Assembly (NCBI GenBank): GCA_000389735.1
Contig: APJY01000001.1
Coordinates: 523,064-587,063 of the forward strand
DNA from: Sulfolobales archaeon Acd1
GTDB taxonomy: Archaea > Thermoproteota > Thermoprotei_A > Sulfolobales > Sulfolobaceae
DNA: 64,000 nt
Direction: 5' to 3'
Below, in pieces: positions 57,597-64,000 of this stretch. A program made the translations under genes and the position numbers. Each line of letters opens with the position of its first letter. The first letter of the stretch is position 1. The notes beneath the pieces were generated by a model. The model was given only the letters and a program-made list of their open reading frames with translations, was not told the origin of the DNA and made no database searches.

Positions 57597-59606
57597 TTTG
57601 GAGAGGTGACTACTCAACGCGTTAGTCAAGCGCGCGGCCAGCTGGTACCCTAACCCTACGTTAACACCCTCCAGCTTGAACCTCTCTTTCCATCTCATTC
57701 CCTGATAATAGACGTTAACCGTCATCTCATTATAAAAGGGGTCAAACGGTAATGCTAGCGCAGAACACCCGAAGACCCTTTTCACCCTTCCCGCGTAAAA
57801 GGCCTCGATCAGAAACGGTTCGGAGCCGTTGCATATGGGCTCTATAAGGATCTCATGTCCCCTGATTTCGGTCCTAAAACTGTTTACCGGGTTCCTAATG
57901 GGAACTATCATAACGTTCTTGTTCTCCTCGTCTACTGTCTCGATCACTCGATCAGCTACAACCTCGTTGCCGTTAAGTGCGACGCGTTCCCCGAGCTTAG
58001 CGAAAATAACGCCATCGAAGTCCGTGGGCTTTAGGTAGAGCCTGTCCCATTCGAAAGTGTCGTCGCTAACCCTCTCTATTTTAGCGAGGGAAGCCCCAAA
58101 ATATTTCGTTATCACTTCTGGCGGCTTAGAGGGAGGCGACACATCCCTCACGGGAACGGTTAACTCGTAAGTCAACTGCGGTACCTTACGCTCATTCAAA
58201 ACGACGATGTTGACCCTAAACGAGTCCCCATAATACGACCTCAGTTTTAGCGTGACGGTCCCCTCCCAGGCGCCCCTAACCCCTCCTATAGTTTTCTCAG
58301 CTCCGCAACAAGATACGCTGAGGTCGAAAGGCAAAGTTGATGGAATGTGTACAGAGAGCTTCGTGACCAACAGCGCGTTGAAATCCCTGTCCTCAAGTAA
58401 GTGTCCGGCTATTGCCCTCCTCGCCGAGGCCTCTATCACAGAGATTTTCGCCTCGTTCATGCTTAAGCTTACCGGAGTTTCGACCGTCGTGAATTCATCG
58501 GTTAACTGAATTATTCCTCTGATATTTCTTTTTAAATCGATTGAATCTACTAAGATTTTGTTACCGTTTTCTCTTATCAGCCTCAACGGATCCTTCACGT
58601 TCACCCTGAACCCTTTCACACAATCATCTTTTTCCAGCTCGGCAGGACGCCCGTCTATAACTGGTCTCTTGACTCTTATGAGGTCGTTACACTCAATGAG
58701 CCTAATGCGACTAAGGTAATTCTTAACCACTCCGAAAACCCCCTCCTGAACCCACAGAACGGAGCCGACGCCTTCTACCCAAATCTTCGAAGGCTCATGA
58801 TCCCTTTCCTTAGTCACCAGGGTGTAGTCGTTAAGCTTCAGCACGACGTTATCGAAGTAAGCCACATTCAATGGTCCACCTTCCGAATCGTATGAGATCC
58901 AACCGGTTTCCGATCTCATTTTCACCTTATCCCCGCAGAGTATCGCGACCCTGTCATGCATGGTTCCAACTAGCACGGGCAACGCGTCGCAGAACGTTAT
59001 AGAGCTCATCGGGTCTATGGACTCGTGCTTCCCCTCGACGCTTACCTTTCCCGACGGACTGTAATATATCGTCTCGATCCCCGTTTCGCCGACATAGTGG
59101 CGCGGAACTTTTTGAACCCATTCGTTGCCCCATGGGTCTATCGCGACGGAGTATGAGTCAAACAGAATAGAAACGTGAGTTGGAAAAATCGCCACGTCCC
59201 TACCCGATTCTACCTCGATTGTTGTGAAAGGAGTTGAAACTAGGGTTTTCTCCTTCGAGGAGAGAACCTTGAGGCCGTATTTATTTTGGTAAAGAGTGAA
59301 TTTCTCGTTTCCCAGGATGTATTTATCACCTTTCTTCTTTATGGGAAGGAATTTCGAATCCGCAAGGAGATAACCGACAGCTCCAGAATGTTCGACTTTA
59401 AGCTCTATCTCACCGTCGCTTTTTATTTGATACAACTTACCATCCAATTCAATAAAGTAAGCTCCGTCGTCGCAAGCTTCCTTGCACTTAACGAAATCAC
59501 CAGTTACGTGAACCTTCCTGTCCTTGAAGTCGTAGGCAGGCCATAACTTTACCCTAGGATGAGGTATCTCGACGTGAGTTAAGGTCTCAACTAGAGGTAT
59601 CCTCAT
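57579..59606 (-). CDS. upsX: UpsX-like protein of the ups operon
   Basis: About 675 residues from the ATG at 59606 (MRIPLVETLTHVEIPHP). The protein is large, soluble and beta-rich throughout, with short WPAYDFKDRK- and ISYDSEGG-like strand-turn repeats suggesting a beta-propeller-like or multi-sandwich structure. UpsX is the first gene of the Sulfolobus ups operon and has no known activity; I assign it by place and size. The frame extends to a TTG at 59684, adding 26 very basic residues. The short form fits a CATATTTG TATA-like element 24 bases upstream. Confidence 0.72.
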   Translation of the reverse strand: MRIPLVETLTHVEIPHPRVKLWPAYDFKDRKVHVTGDFVKCKEACDDGAYFIELDGKLYQIKSDGEIELKVEHSGAVGYLLADSKFLPIKKKGDKYILGNEKFTLYQNKYGLKVLSSKEKTLVSTPFTTIEVESGRDVAIFPTHVSILFDSYSVAIDPWGNEWVQKVPRHYVGETGIETIYYSPSGKVSVEGKHESIDPMSSITFCDALPVLVGTMHDRVAILCGDKVKMRSETGWISYDSEGGPLNVAYFDNVVLKLNDYTLVTKERDHEPSKIWVEGVGSVLWVQEGVFGVVKNYLSRIRLIECNDLIRVKRPVIDGRPAELEKDDCVKGFRVNVKDPLRLIRENGNKILVDSIDLKRNIRGIIQLTDEFTTVETPVSLSMNEAKISVIEASARRAIAGHLLEDRDFNALLVTKLSVHIPSTLPFDLSVSCCGAEKTIGGVRGAWEGTVTLKLRSYYGDSFRVNIVVLNERKVPQLTYELTVPVRDVSPPSKPPEVITKYFGASLAKIERVSDDTFEWDRLYLKPTDFDGVIFAKLGERVALNGNEVVADRVIETVDEENKNVMIVPIRNPVNSFRTEIRGHEILIEPICNGSEPFLIEAFYAGRVKRVFGCSALALPFDPFYNEMTVNVYYQGMRWKERFKLEGVNVGLGYQLAARLTNALSSHLSKIFGVP

Positions 59607-59626
59607 TCGTCTTATCCGCACATGTA

Positions 59627-59656
59627 CAAATATGCCCCTGAGTCTGATCCGAAACT
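59627..59656 (-). promoter_or_regulatory. Putative UV-responsive promoter of upsX
   Basis: On the minus strand AGTTTC (59656-59651) precedes the TATA-like CATATTTG (59634-59627) by about 16 bases, and the ATG at 59606 follows at leaderless distance. The TATA match is weak. A much better TATATAAAAG lies at 59737-59745 and could instead drive the longer frame from the TTG at 59684. Confidence 0.4.
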
Positions 59657-59736
59657 TCCATTTACAAATTGAAGCGGCCCTCAATTGAGTAATTTTCGCG
59701 GGATTTACACTTCTATGATCGGTTAGGAGAACTCGC

Positions 59737-59745
59737 TTTTATATA
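59737..59745. promoter_or_regulatory. Strong TATA box in the ups upstream spacer
   Basis: TTTTATATA on the plus strand (TATATAAAA on the minus) is the best TATA match in the 300-base spacer between upsX and the unknown gene at 59988. Plus-strand use predicts a start near 59767, just before a 45-codon ORF. Minus-strand use predicts a start near 59715, before the longer upsX frame. An ATTTTC hexamer at 59768-59763 (minus strand) lies 17 bases from it. Confidence 0.45.
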
Positions 59746-59782
59746 GGAATACGCGATTATTAGAAAATCATTGGCTATTCGA

Positions 59783-59920
59783 ATGTCGGTGCGATTTGAT
59801 CCTGATTTGGTAATGAGAACGATAGATTTGATAATGCTAATTCACTTAACGACAGGAATCAGAATCCTACTAAACATTGAACGAAGTGGGCGATCCACTC
59901 TAACGAAAACGAAGGAATAA
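59783..59920 (+). CDS. Possible 45-codon ORF in the spacer upstream of upsX
   Basis: The ATG at 59783 follows the strong TATA box by about 42 bases and opens 45 codons ending TAA at 59920. It codes for a short basic peptide with a hydrophobic middle (IDLIMLIHLTTGIRILL). No family is recognised and there is no clear ribosome binding site. It may be a small protein, or the transcript may be a non-coding RNA. Apart from this ORF the spacer (59685-59987) is A+T-rich, with T-runs on the minus strand near 59960-59985. Confidence 0.3.
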   Translation: MSVRFDPDLVMRTIDLIMLIHLTTGIRILLNIERSGRSTLTKTKE

Positions 59921-59987
59921 AATGACTTTTGAAGCAAAGCCCGCATAATAGTTTAAGGTAAATAATATTAATTTCATTAGAACTTTT

Positions 59988-60599
59988 TCAGTAGAGTTCA
60001 GGCTCAGAGATCACGGGCGAGTTAGCGTCAGCCATAATCCTGCGCATACAGCTAACGAAAGCCGCGCCGTTTCTACCGAGCTCCTTCACGAACCCATGAG
60101 GCAACTGAACTTGTGTCAATGCCTTCCTTATGTTAGCCTTTAACCTCCTGAGATCCTCATCGGCTAACTTCAGTGACGCCAGTACCTTTCGCACGATAGG
60201 TACGTTCGGGCATCTCTGCTCCCAATAAGGTAATAGGTCGAGCGTTTCGCCGCTAAATTCGCCGATTTTCACGTTGAATTTCAGCGCCTTCGCAAGGTAA
60301 TACTCCAAGCTCCAAGTTTTCTCCACCCCAACGGTCCTCGTCCTCTCATCGAGGTAGACGACCTTAAATTGACTATCCACGTAGGCCAACGATGTTAAGA
60401 CCTTAACGCTCTTCGTTAAGAAGGTGTAAGTGGAAGGTACATAAGCCAGATCCAGTCTCTCCAACTCGAATTTCACCTTGTCTTCAGGCAACTCTACGAG
60501 CTCGACCTTGTAATCCCCCTCGAGCTGGCCGAAAACGGCGTTTAACACCTCTAACTCTCGAGGCTCGCTGTAGCCGACCGAGAGTCTAACAGGCGTCAC
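59988..60599 (-). CDS. Uncharacterised protein, weakly binding-protein-like
   Basis: The 203-residue soluble protein opens VRLSVGYSEPRELEVLNAVFGQL and has a LERLDLAYVPSTYTFLTKS segment. This faintly resembles the two-lobe fold of MqnA-like or solute-binding proteins, where a strand is followed by a substrate-selecting S/T loop. The similarity is weak and I do not assign a function. It starts at GTG and is divergent from the flavoprotein gene at 60641. Confidence 0.55.
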   Translation of the reverse strand: MTPVRLSVGYSEPRELEVLNAVFGQLEGDYKVELVELPEDKVKFELERLDLAYVPSTYTFLTKSVKVLTSLAYVDSQFKVVYLDERTRTVGVEKTWSLEYYLAKALKFNVKIGEFSGETLDLLPYWEQRCPNVPIVRKVLASLKLADEDLRRLKANIRKALTQVQLPHGFVKELGRNGAAFVSCMRRIMADANSPVISEPELY

Positions 60600-60640
60600 A
60601 ATTATAAGATGTGAGTCGTTTCAGTCAAAAAGGTTCAGAT

Positions 60641-61512
60641 GAAGACAGTTATCGTAGGGGCTGGTTACGCCGGGCTAAACGCCTGGCACGAGTTGAGAAA
60701 GCGTGTCAATACCGTACTGATTTCTGACTCCGATGAGTTCCGGTTTTACAGCAACATCGATTACGTACTGCGTGACGAATTGAAACGCCTGAAATTTCGT
60801 GCGTAAGGCGAGGGTTAAGGACTACGATCTAAAGGGGTTATACGTAAAGACCGACCAGGGGGAACAGCAAGGGGACATCCTAATACTGACGCCAGGGTGT
60901 GATAGGATCGAGCAGCTGAAGTTCATCAGGAGCGTCCTATCGCGTAGCGAGGTCTCGTTTGAGGCTAACGATGACTACGATGAATTGACCGCCCTTCAGG
61001 TCGCGACTTACCTGGCTAGGAAAGGCAAGAAGGTAACGTATTGTGGCCCAATCCTCAGGAGATGGGATTCGAGGCTGGCAGAAGCGGTCGCGAGGGCCCT
61101 AGAGTTAGCAGGCATAAGACTTGCGGAGGGATGCAGTACGGTGTTTCCGGACTGCCGACCCAATCACCCATTCGAGTTCTTCTCACCGAACGATCGCCTT
61201 GAGGTGGCCAAGAACGCCTACGCAGGAGGCGATATCGTGAAGGACTTTCCGAAAGTCGGCGAGCTGGCCATGAGGACGGGTAAATACATAGCCAGAGCCG
61301 CGTTAGGCAAGGAGGACAGGCCCTTTAAGCCCGTCTTAATCAACGTGATAAAGCTGCCCAAAGGGAAAGCCCTTTATATCAGGACGGACTTGCCTTGGAA
61401 CGGTAACACGTTGGTAACTAAGGTAAGTCGGTTCAGGTACTTGACGAAGTCGTTCCTAGAACGCTATTACCTGGCATCCAATGGCAGAATGGGTTTGTTG
61501 GAGAACCTGTGA
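60641..61512 (+). pseudogene. NDH-2-like FAD oxidoreductase split by a frameshift
   Basis: From the ATG at 60641 the frame reads MKTVIVGAGYAGLNAWHELR, a clean FAD-binding motif, for 52 codons and ends at a TAA near 60803. The rest, with GDILILTPGCD, KKVTYCGPILRRW and a late YAGGDIVKDFPK segment, continues in the -1 frame from about 60799 to 61512. The two parts together form one flavoprotein of about 290 residues, with a C-terminus typical of type II NADH dehydrogenases. The second part has an internal GTG but no ribosome binding site. Causes could be a real frameshift mutation, a sequencing error, or programmed shifting; no classic slippery heptamer is in phase. Confidence 0.7.
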
Positions 61513-61628
61513 ACGTTCAGTCGTTAATTGGGTATCCAGGGACCTGGGGGTACTCAGGGGGCTACGATCACGCCTTCTCCGGGTCCCTGGATACCTATAG
61601 TTACTTCACCTACGATTCAGGTAAATAA
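61509..61628 (+). CDS. Possible 39-codon Gly/Tyr/Ser-rich ORF
   Basis: A GTG at 61509 overlaps the flavoprotein stop (GTGA) and opens 39 codons to a TAA at 61626-61628. The predicted peptide is rich in Gly, Tyr, Ser and Thr (for example GYPGTWGYSGGYDHAFSGS). It contains a 14-bp inverted repeat, which would shape its codons. I recognise no family. Coupling to the upstream gene supports translation; the repeat makes a non-coding explanation as likely. Confidence 0.25.
   Translation: MNVQSLIGYPGTWGYSGGYDHAFSGSLDTYSYFTYDSGK
61531..61595. repeat. 14-bp inverted repeat with a 37-base loop
   Basis: GGTATCCAGGGACC (61531-61544) and GGTCCCTGGATACC (61582-61595) are exact reverse complements. RNA from this region would form a strong hairpin. 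The loop is G-rich. It lies between the flavoprotein and Xer recombinase genes. The 37-base gap is far too long for a dif site. It could be a 3'-end structure, a protein-binding site or part of a small mobile sequence. Confidence 0.7.
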
Positions 61629-61722
61629 CCTTGTTTTTCAATTCGTCCAATGCGAAAAGGGAAATACCTCAAGAGCTTAACCCTTGTCTTAAATGTGTCA
61701 CACTCACCATAGCACCTAAACA

Positions 61723-62568
61723 GTGAAGCTGTCTTTAGGAACTTACAGCGGCTCGGATGACCCATTGACCGAGTTCATTAACGCCCTTCTGCTCTCCAAC
61801 GCCAGCCAGAACACCGTAAGGACTTATGAGAGAGCCGTTAGGGGCTTCTTAGAATTCGTGGGGAAAGACCCCAGACTAGTTACGCCGGCTGACGTGACCA
61901 GGTGGGTCAACAGCCTGCTAAATACGAACTTCGGGAGTTCCGAAGAGAGGAGGAAAAGGCTCAGGACTGTAAGGCTTTACGTGACTGCGGTCAGGAGGTT
62001 CTTAAGGTGGTTAGGGGTTCAGGTAAACCCTCCTATGCCTAAGGTGACCCAGAAGGACTTAAAGGCACTCGATGACCAAACAGCGGAGAAGCTTAGGTCG
62101 TTACCTAGGTCACTTAAGTACAAGGCCTTGATAAACCTCCTTTTGGATACCGGCCTCCGAGCTAGTGAGGCGCTAAGCCTCAAGGTCGAGGATTTGGATC
62201 TCGTTAACAGATCCGCAATTGTTAGGAACACTAAGAATGGTGAGATGAGGGTGGTCTTCTTCACTTCGAGGACGGCCAAGCTACTTGAGGAATATATCAA
62301 GAGATACCAAATAAAGAGCGGAAGGCTGTTCAACACGACTTACAAGGCCCTCCATAAGGAGATTAAAAGGCTAGGCATGAAGCTAGGCATAGACCTTAGG
62401 CCTCACCTCCTCAGGCACACGTTCGCGACCTCGGCCATAAGGAAAGGGATGCCCTTACCGGTCGTCCAAAGAATACTGGGCCATAAGGACATTAGGACAA
62501 CTCAAATATACTTACACCTGGTGCCTGAGGACGTCCAGAGGATTTACAACGCCTACTTCGAGGCTTAA
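61723..62568 (+). CDS. xerA: Xer-type tyrosine recombinase (XerA)
   Basis: The 281-residue recombinase has an N-terminal SAM-like core-binding domain (about 12-100) and a catalytic domain with the full residue set: Arg146 (TGLRASE), Lys171, His228-x2-Arg231 (HLLRHTFAT), His254 (GHKD) and Tyr263 (IYLHL). This length and lack of extra domains fit XerA, which resolves chromosome dimers at dif. An integrase of a mobile element is less likely given the size. It starts at GTG with CTTAAATG about 30 bases upstream. Confidence 0.88.
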   Translation: MKLSLGTYSGSDDPLTEFINALLLSNASQNTVRTYERAVRGFLEFVGKDPRLVTPADVTRWVNSLLNTNFGSSEERRKRLRTVRLYVTAVRRFLRWLGVQVNPPMPKVTQKDLKALDDQTAEKLRSLPRSLKYKALINLLLDTGLRASEALSLKVEDLDLVNRSAIVRNTKNGEMRVVFFTSRTAKLLEEYIKRYQIKSGRLFNTTYKALHKEIKRLGMKLGIDLRPHLLRHTFATSAIRKGMPLPVVQRILGHKDIRTTQIYLHLVPEDVQRIYNAYFEA

Positions 62569-63074
62569 ATGCCGAAGTACCTCCTAACGTGCCTTAAGTA
62601 CTCCTCAGCGTTCTCCTCGATCATCTTAATGTCGTTCTCGTTGAGTCTCCTCACGACCCTCGCGGGAACTCCTAATGCAAGGCTACCCTCAGGGATCTCC
62701 GTGCCTTGCGTCACCACGGCACCAGCCCCGATTATCGAGTAACTCCCTATCTTGGCACCGTTCAGCACTATGGCCCCCATTCCGATTATCACGTTGGAAC
62801 CTATCTTCGCACCGTGAATGACGGCGTTGTGACCTATCGTTACCCTATCTCCTATCTCTACTGGGAAACCTGGGTCGGTGTGGATGGTCGAGTTCTCCTG
62901 GACGTTGGTTTCCTTACCTATCCTTATGTAATCGTTATCCCCTCTTACGACCACGTAATGCCAAAGGCTGGAATATTCCCCTATCTCGACGTCACCGATA
63001 ACGTAGGCCGTGGGATGTATCATGGCTTTAGGCGAAACATTGGGCCACTTCCCGAGGAAGGGCTCGATCGGCAT
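62565..63074 (-). CDS. Gamma carbonic anhydrase-like hexapeptide protein
   Basis: The 169-residue left-handed beta-helix protein is built from hexapeptide repeats ([15 protein letters not shown] through [14 protein letters not shown]). Its metal-binding histidines fit the gamma class: one in TIHTDPGF and two in [10 protein letters not shown]. It forms a trimer. Many such proteins hydrate CO2, others act on acyl groups; the activity is not certain. The stop overlaps the xerA end by four bases. Confidence 0.85.
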   Translation of the reverse strand: MPIEPFLGKWPNVSPKAMIHPTAYVIGDVEIGEYSSLWHYVVVRGDNDYIRIGKETNVQENSTIHTDPGFPVEIGDRVTIGHNAVIHGAKIGSNVIIGMGAIVLNGAKIGSYSIIGAGAVVTQGTEIPEGSLALGVPARVVRRLNENDIKMIEENAEEYLRHVRRYFGI

Positions 63075-63075
63075 C

Positions 63076-64000
63076 TCATTTCTTGACCAACCTCGCTATA
63101 AAAAATCCGGTTAGCCCTGAAATATGCGGATGAAACCTGAGCTGATACTCCACCTCGAACCTCTCGTCATTAATCACCTCCTCGTTCTCCTTGAGGGTGA
63201 CAGTGCAAGTGGAATAGATTAGCGCACCTCCTTTCTTAAGGATCTTGTAAGCAGCGTTCAGGAACTGCCTCTGGTATTGAGCGAGGTCCAAAACGTCCTT
63301 AATGGTCTTCTTGTCGTAGACCTTGGGCCTCACGCCTAGATTACTGCAAGGAGGGTCAATGATCACCTTGTCGACCTCCCTTAAGCCGAAGTCCTCATAC
63401 AAGTACCTGCTGTCCGCCTTGTAGACCTCAACGTTCTTGAGCCCCATCCTCCTCACTAAAGCTTTTACCTTCTTAACCTTCTCCGTCGTCCTGTCGAAAC
63501 CTATCACCCGGGCCTTTGGCTCTAACTGGGCCGCGTGGGTCAGCTTGCCGCCAGGAGCTGCCGTCATGTCCGCTATGAGCTCCCCCGGCCTAGGATCCAG
63601 CAGTCTAGCCACATACATGGAGGCCTTTCCCTGGGAGTAGGCCTTGCCCTCAATCACCTCCTCTAACTCGCTTATCCTGGGGGCTGAGTAGAGTGAGTTC
63701 TCCACTCTCACGATTAGCGTCCCCTCGTTGACCAGTTTCCCTTCGGCGACCAGGACCCCGTTCTCGCTCACAACGCTTACCGTCTCCCCGGTCTTTGCCA
63801 GTACCTTGAGTACCCCCGGCGCGTAAACGTTCGCCCCCAGCATAACGCTTTCGGCAGTTCTCTTGTCGACTATGACTTTACCCTCGTGCTCCTCCACCTT
63901 ATTCGGTCCTTTCACCTCAGCGTAGATCGCCTCCTCAAAATCCTCGTCACTCTTGAAGAAGTCGTACTTCTCTAGAAAACTATCCCTGAGCTTCGGGTCT
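63076..64000 (-). CDS. NOL1/NOP2/Sun-family RNA cytosine-5 methyltransferase with PUA domain (5' end beyond window)
   Basis: The frame is open to the window edge, so the start is missing; a KYDFFKSDEDFEEAIYAEVKG-like lead-in is visible before residue 1 of the internal GTG frame at 63915. A PUA-like domain (VIVDKRTAESVMLGANVYAPGVL and onward) precedes the Rossmann domain, with the SAM segment MTAAPGGKLTHAAQ, motif IV DPPCSNLGVRP and motif VI STCTVTLKENEEV carrying the two cysteines. It makes m5C in tRNA or rRNA; the target cannot be read here. Confidence 0.9.
   Translation of the reverse strand, partial: DPKLRDSFLEKYDFFKSDEDFEEAIYAEVKGPNKVEEHEGKVIVDKRTAESVMLGANVYAPGVLKVLAKTGETVSVVSENGVLVAEGKLVNEGTLIVRVENSLYSAPRISELEEVIEGKAYSQGKASMYVARLLDPRPGELIADMTAAPGGKLTHAAQLEPKARVIGFDRTTEKVKKVKALVRRMGLKNVEVYKADSRYLYEDFGLREVDKVIIDPPCSNLGVRPKVYDKKTIKDVLDLAQYQRQFLNAAYKILKKGGALIYSTCTVTLKENEEVINDERFEVEYQLRFHPHISGLTGFFIARLVKK

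Noticed and set aside
60785-60805. Programmed -1 frameshift in the NDH-2-like gene
   Set aside because: The site CTGAAATTTCGTGCG has no X-XXY-YYZ heptamer in the right phase and no clear downstream pseudoknot, so mutation or sequencing error is more likely.
61531-61595. The inverted repeat as the chromosomal dif site of XerA
   Set aside because: dif sites have two arms of about 11 bases around a central region of 6-8 bases; here the gap is 37 bases.

Overview
This window is a stretch of main-chromosome DNA from a thermoacidophilic crenarchaeon (Thermoproteota) of the order Sulfolobales. The evidence is a SulfoATPase-type A-ATPase operon that includes the short epsilon chain, a PolB1 DNA polymerase, an Hjc/PINA recombination pair, crenarchaeal SpeH-family and aKMT genes, a lone 5S rRNA gene, and above all a ups pilus cluster with its linked DNA-repair genes. 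Base composition looks close to balanced by eye, richer in G+C than the well-known Saccharolobus or Sulfolobus species. Many genes start with TTG or GTG, and many have a TATA box about 24-30 bases before the start codon, as expected for leaderless crenarchaeal transcripts. I used that spacing to move several starts. I cannot name the genus.

Layout. 1-5.3 kb: a DUF211 end, a pyruvoyl decarboxylase (SpeH family), lipid genes (a geranylgeranyl-reductase-like flavoprotein and a UbiA prenyltransferase), a permuted GTPase, a CDGSH Fe-S protein and an MDP-1-like phosphatase. 5.3-8.5 kb: an ilvB-ilvN-ilvC operon for branched-chain amino acids, with an unusually long leader. 8.6-10.5 kb: hjc facing the PINA ATPase gene (Holliday junction processing). 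10.6-14.2 kb: pdxT/pdxS, S26e, proS. 14.2-21.6 kb: the A-type ATPase genes (c, epsilon, D, B, A, E, F on the minus strand; subunit I divergent). 21.7-26.2 kb: metG, priL, a CDP-alcohol phosphotransferase, a small unknown, aKMT, DUF2286. 26.2-26.7 kb: tRNA-Arg(GCG) overlapped by the N-terminal remnant of an SSV-type integrase. 26.7-31.7 kb: polB1, then an A+T-rich pair of surface genes (a glycosyltransferase and a large class III-signal pilin-like protein). 31.8-38.4 kb: L7Ae, gltX, phosphoglycolate phosphatase, a degenerate HD-domain protein, 5S rRNA, a zinc ribbon, DUF1512 and methionine aminopeptidase.

38.4-48.6 kb: an MBL-fold hydrolase, pheS-pheT, an alpha/beta hydrolase, a CinA-like protein, an aminotransferase, an MDR-like protein and a group of small regulators or unknowns ending in a CBS-domain regulator and a JAB-domain protein. 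48.6-59.7 kb: the ups island. Read on the minus strand it runs upsX, upsE (ATPase), upsF (membrane platform), upsA and upsB (pilins), endonuclease III, a ParB/SerK-like protein, a membrane glycosyltransferase and an Lhr-family helicase. In Sulfolobus this island makes UV-inducible pili that hold cells together for DNA exchange, with linked repair genes. Here I see an (A/G)NTTTC hexamer at matching spacing before upsX, upsE and upsA. 59.7-64 kb: an A+T-rich spacer with a possible 45-codon ORF, an unknown gene, an NDH-2-like flavoprotein gene broken by a frameshift, a 14-bp inverted repeat inside a possible 39-codon ORF, a Xer-type recombinase, a gamma carbonic anhydrase-like protein and an RNA methyltransferase cut by the window edge.

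The least explained items are the large pilin-like protein with its glycosyltransferase, the inverted repeat before the recombinase, the ilv leader, the integrase scar, the HD protein that has lost its metal ligands, and the small JAB protein. I found no CRISPR array and no intact transposon.
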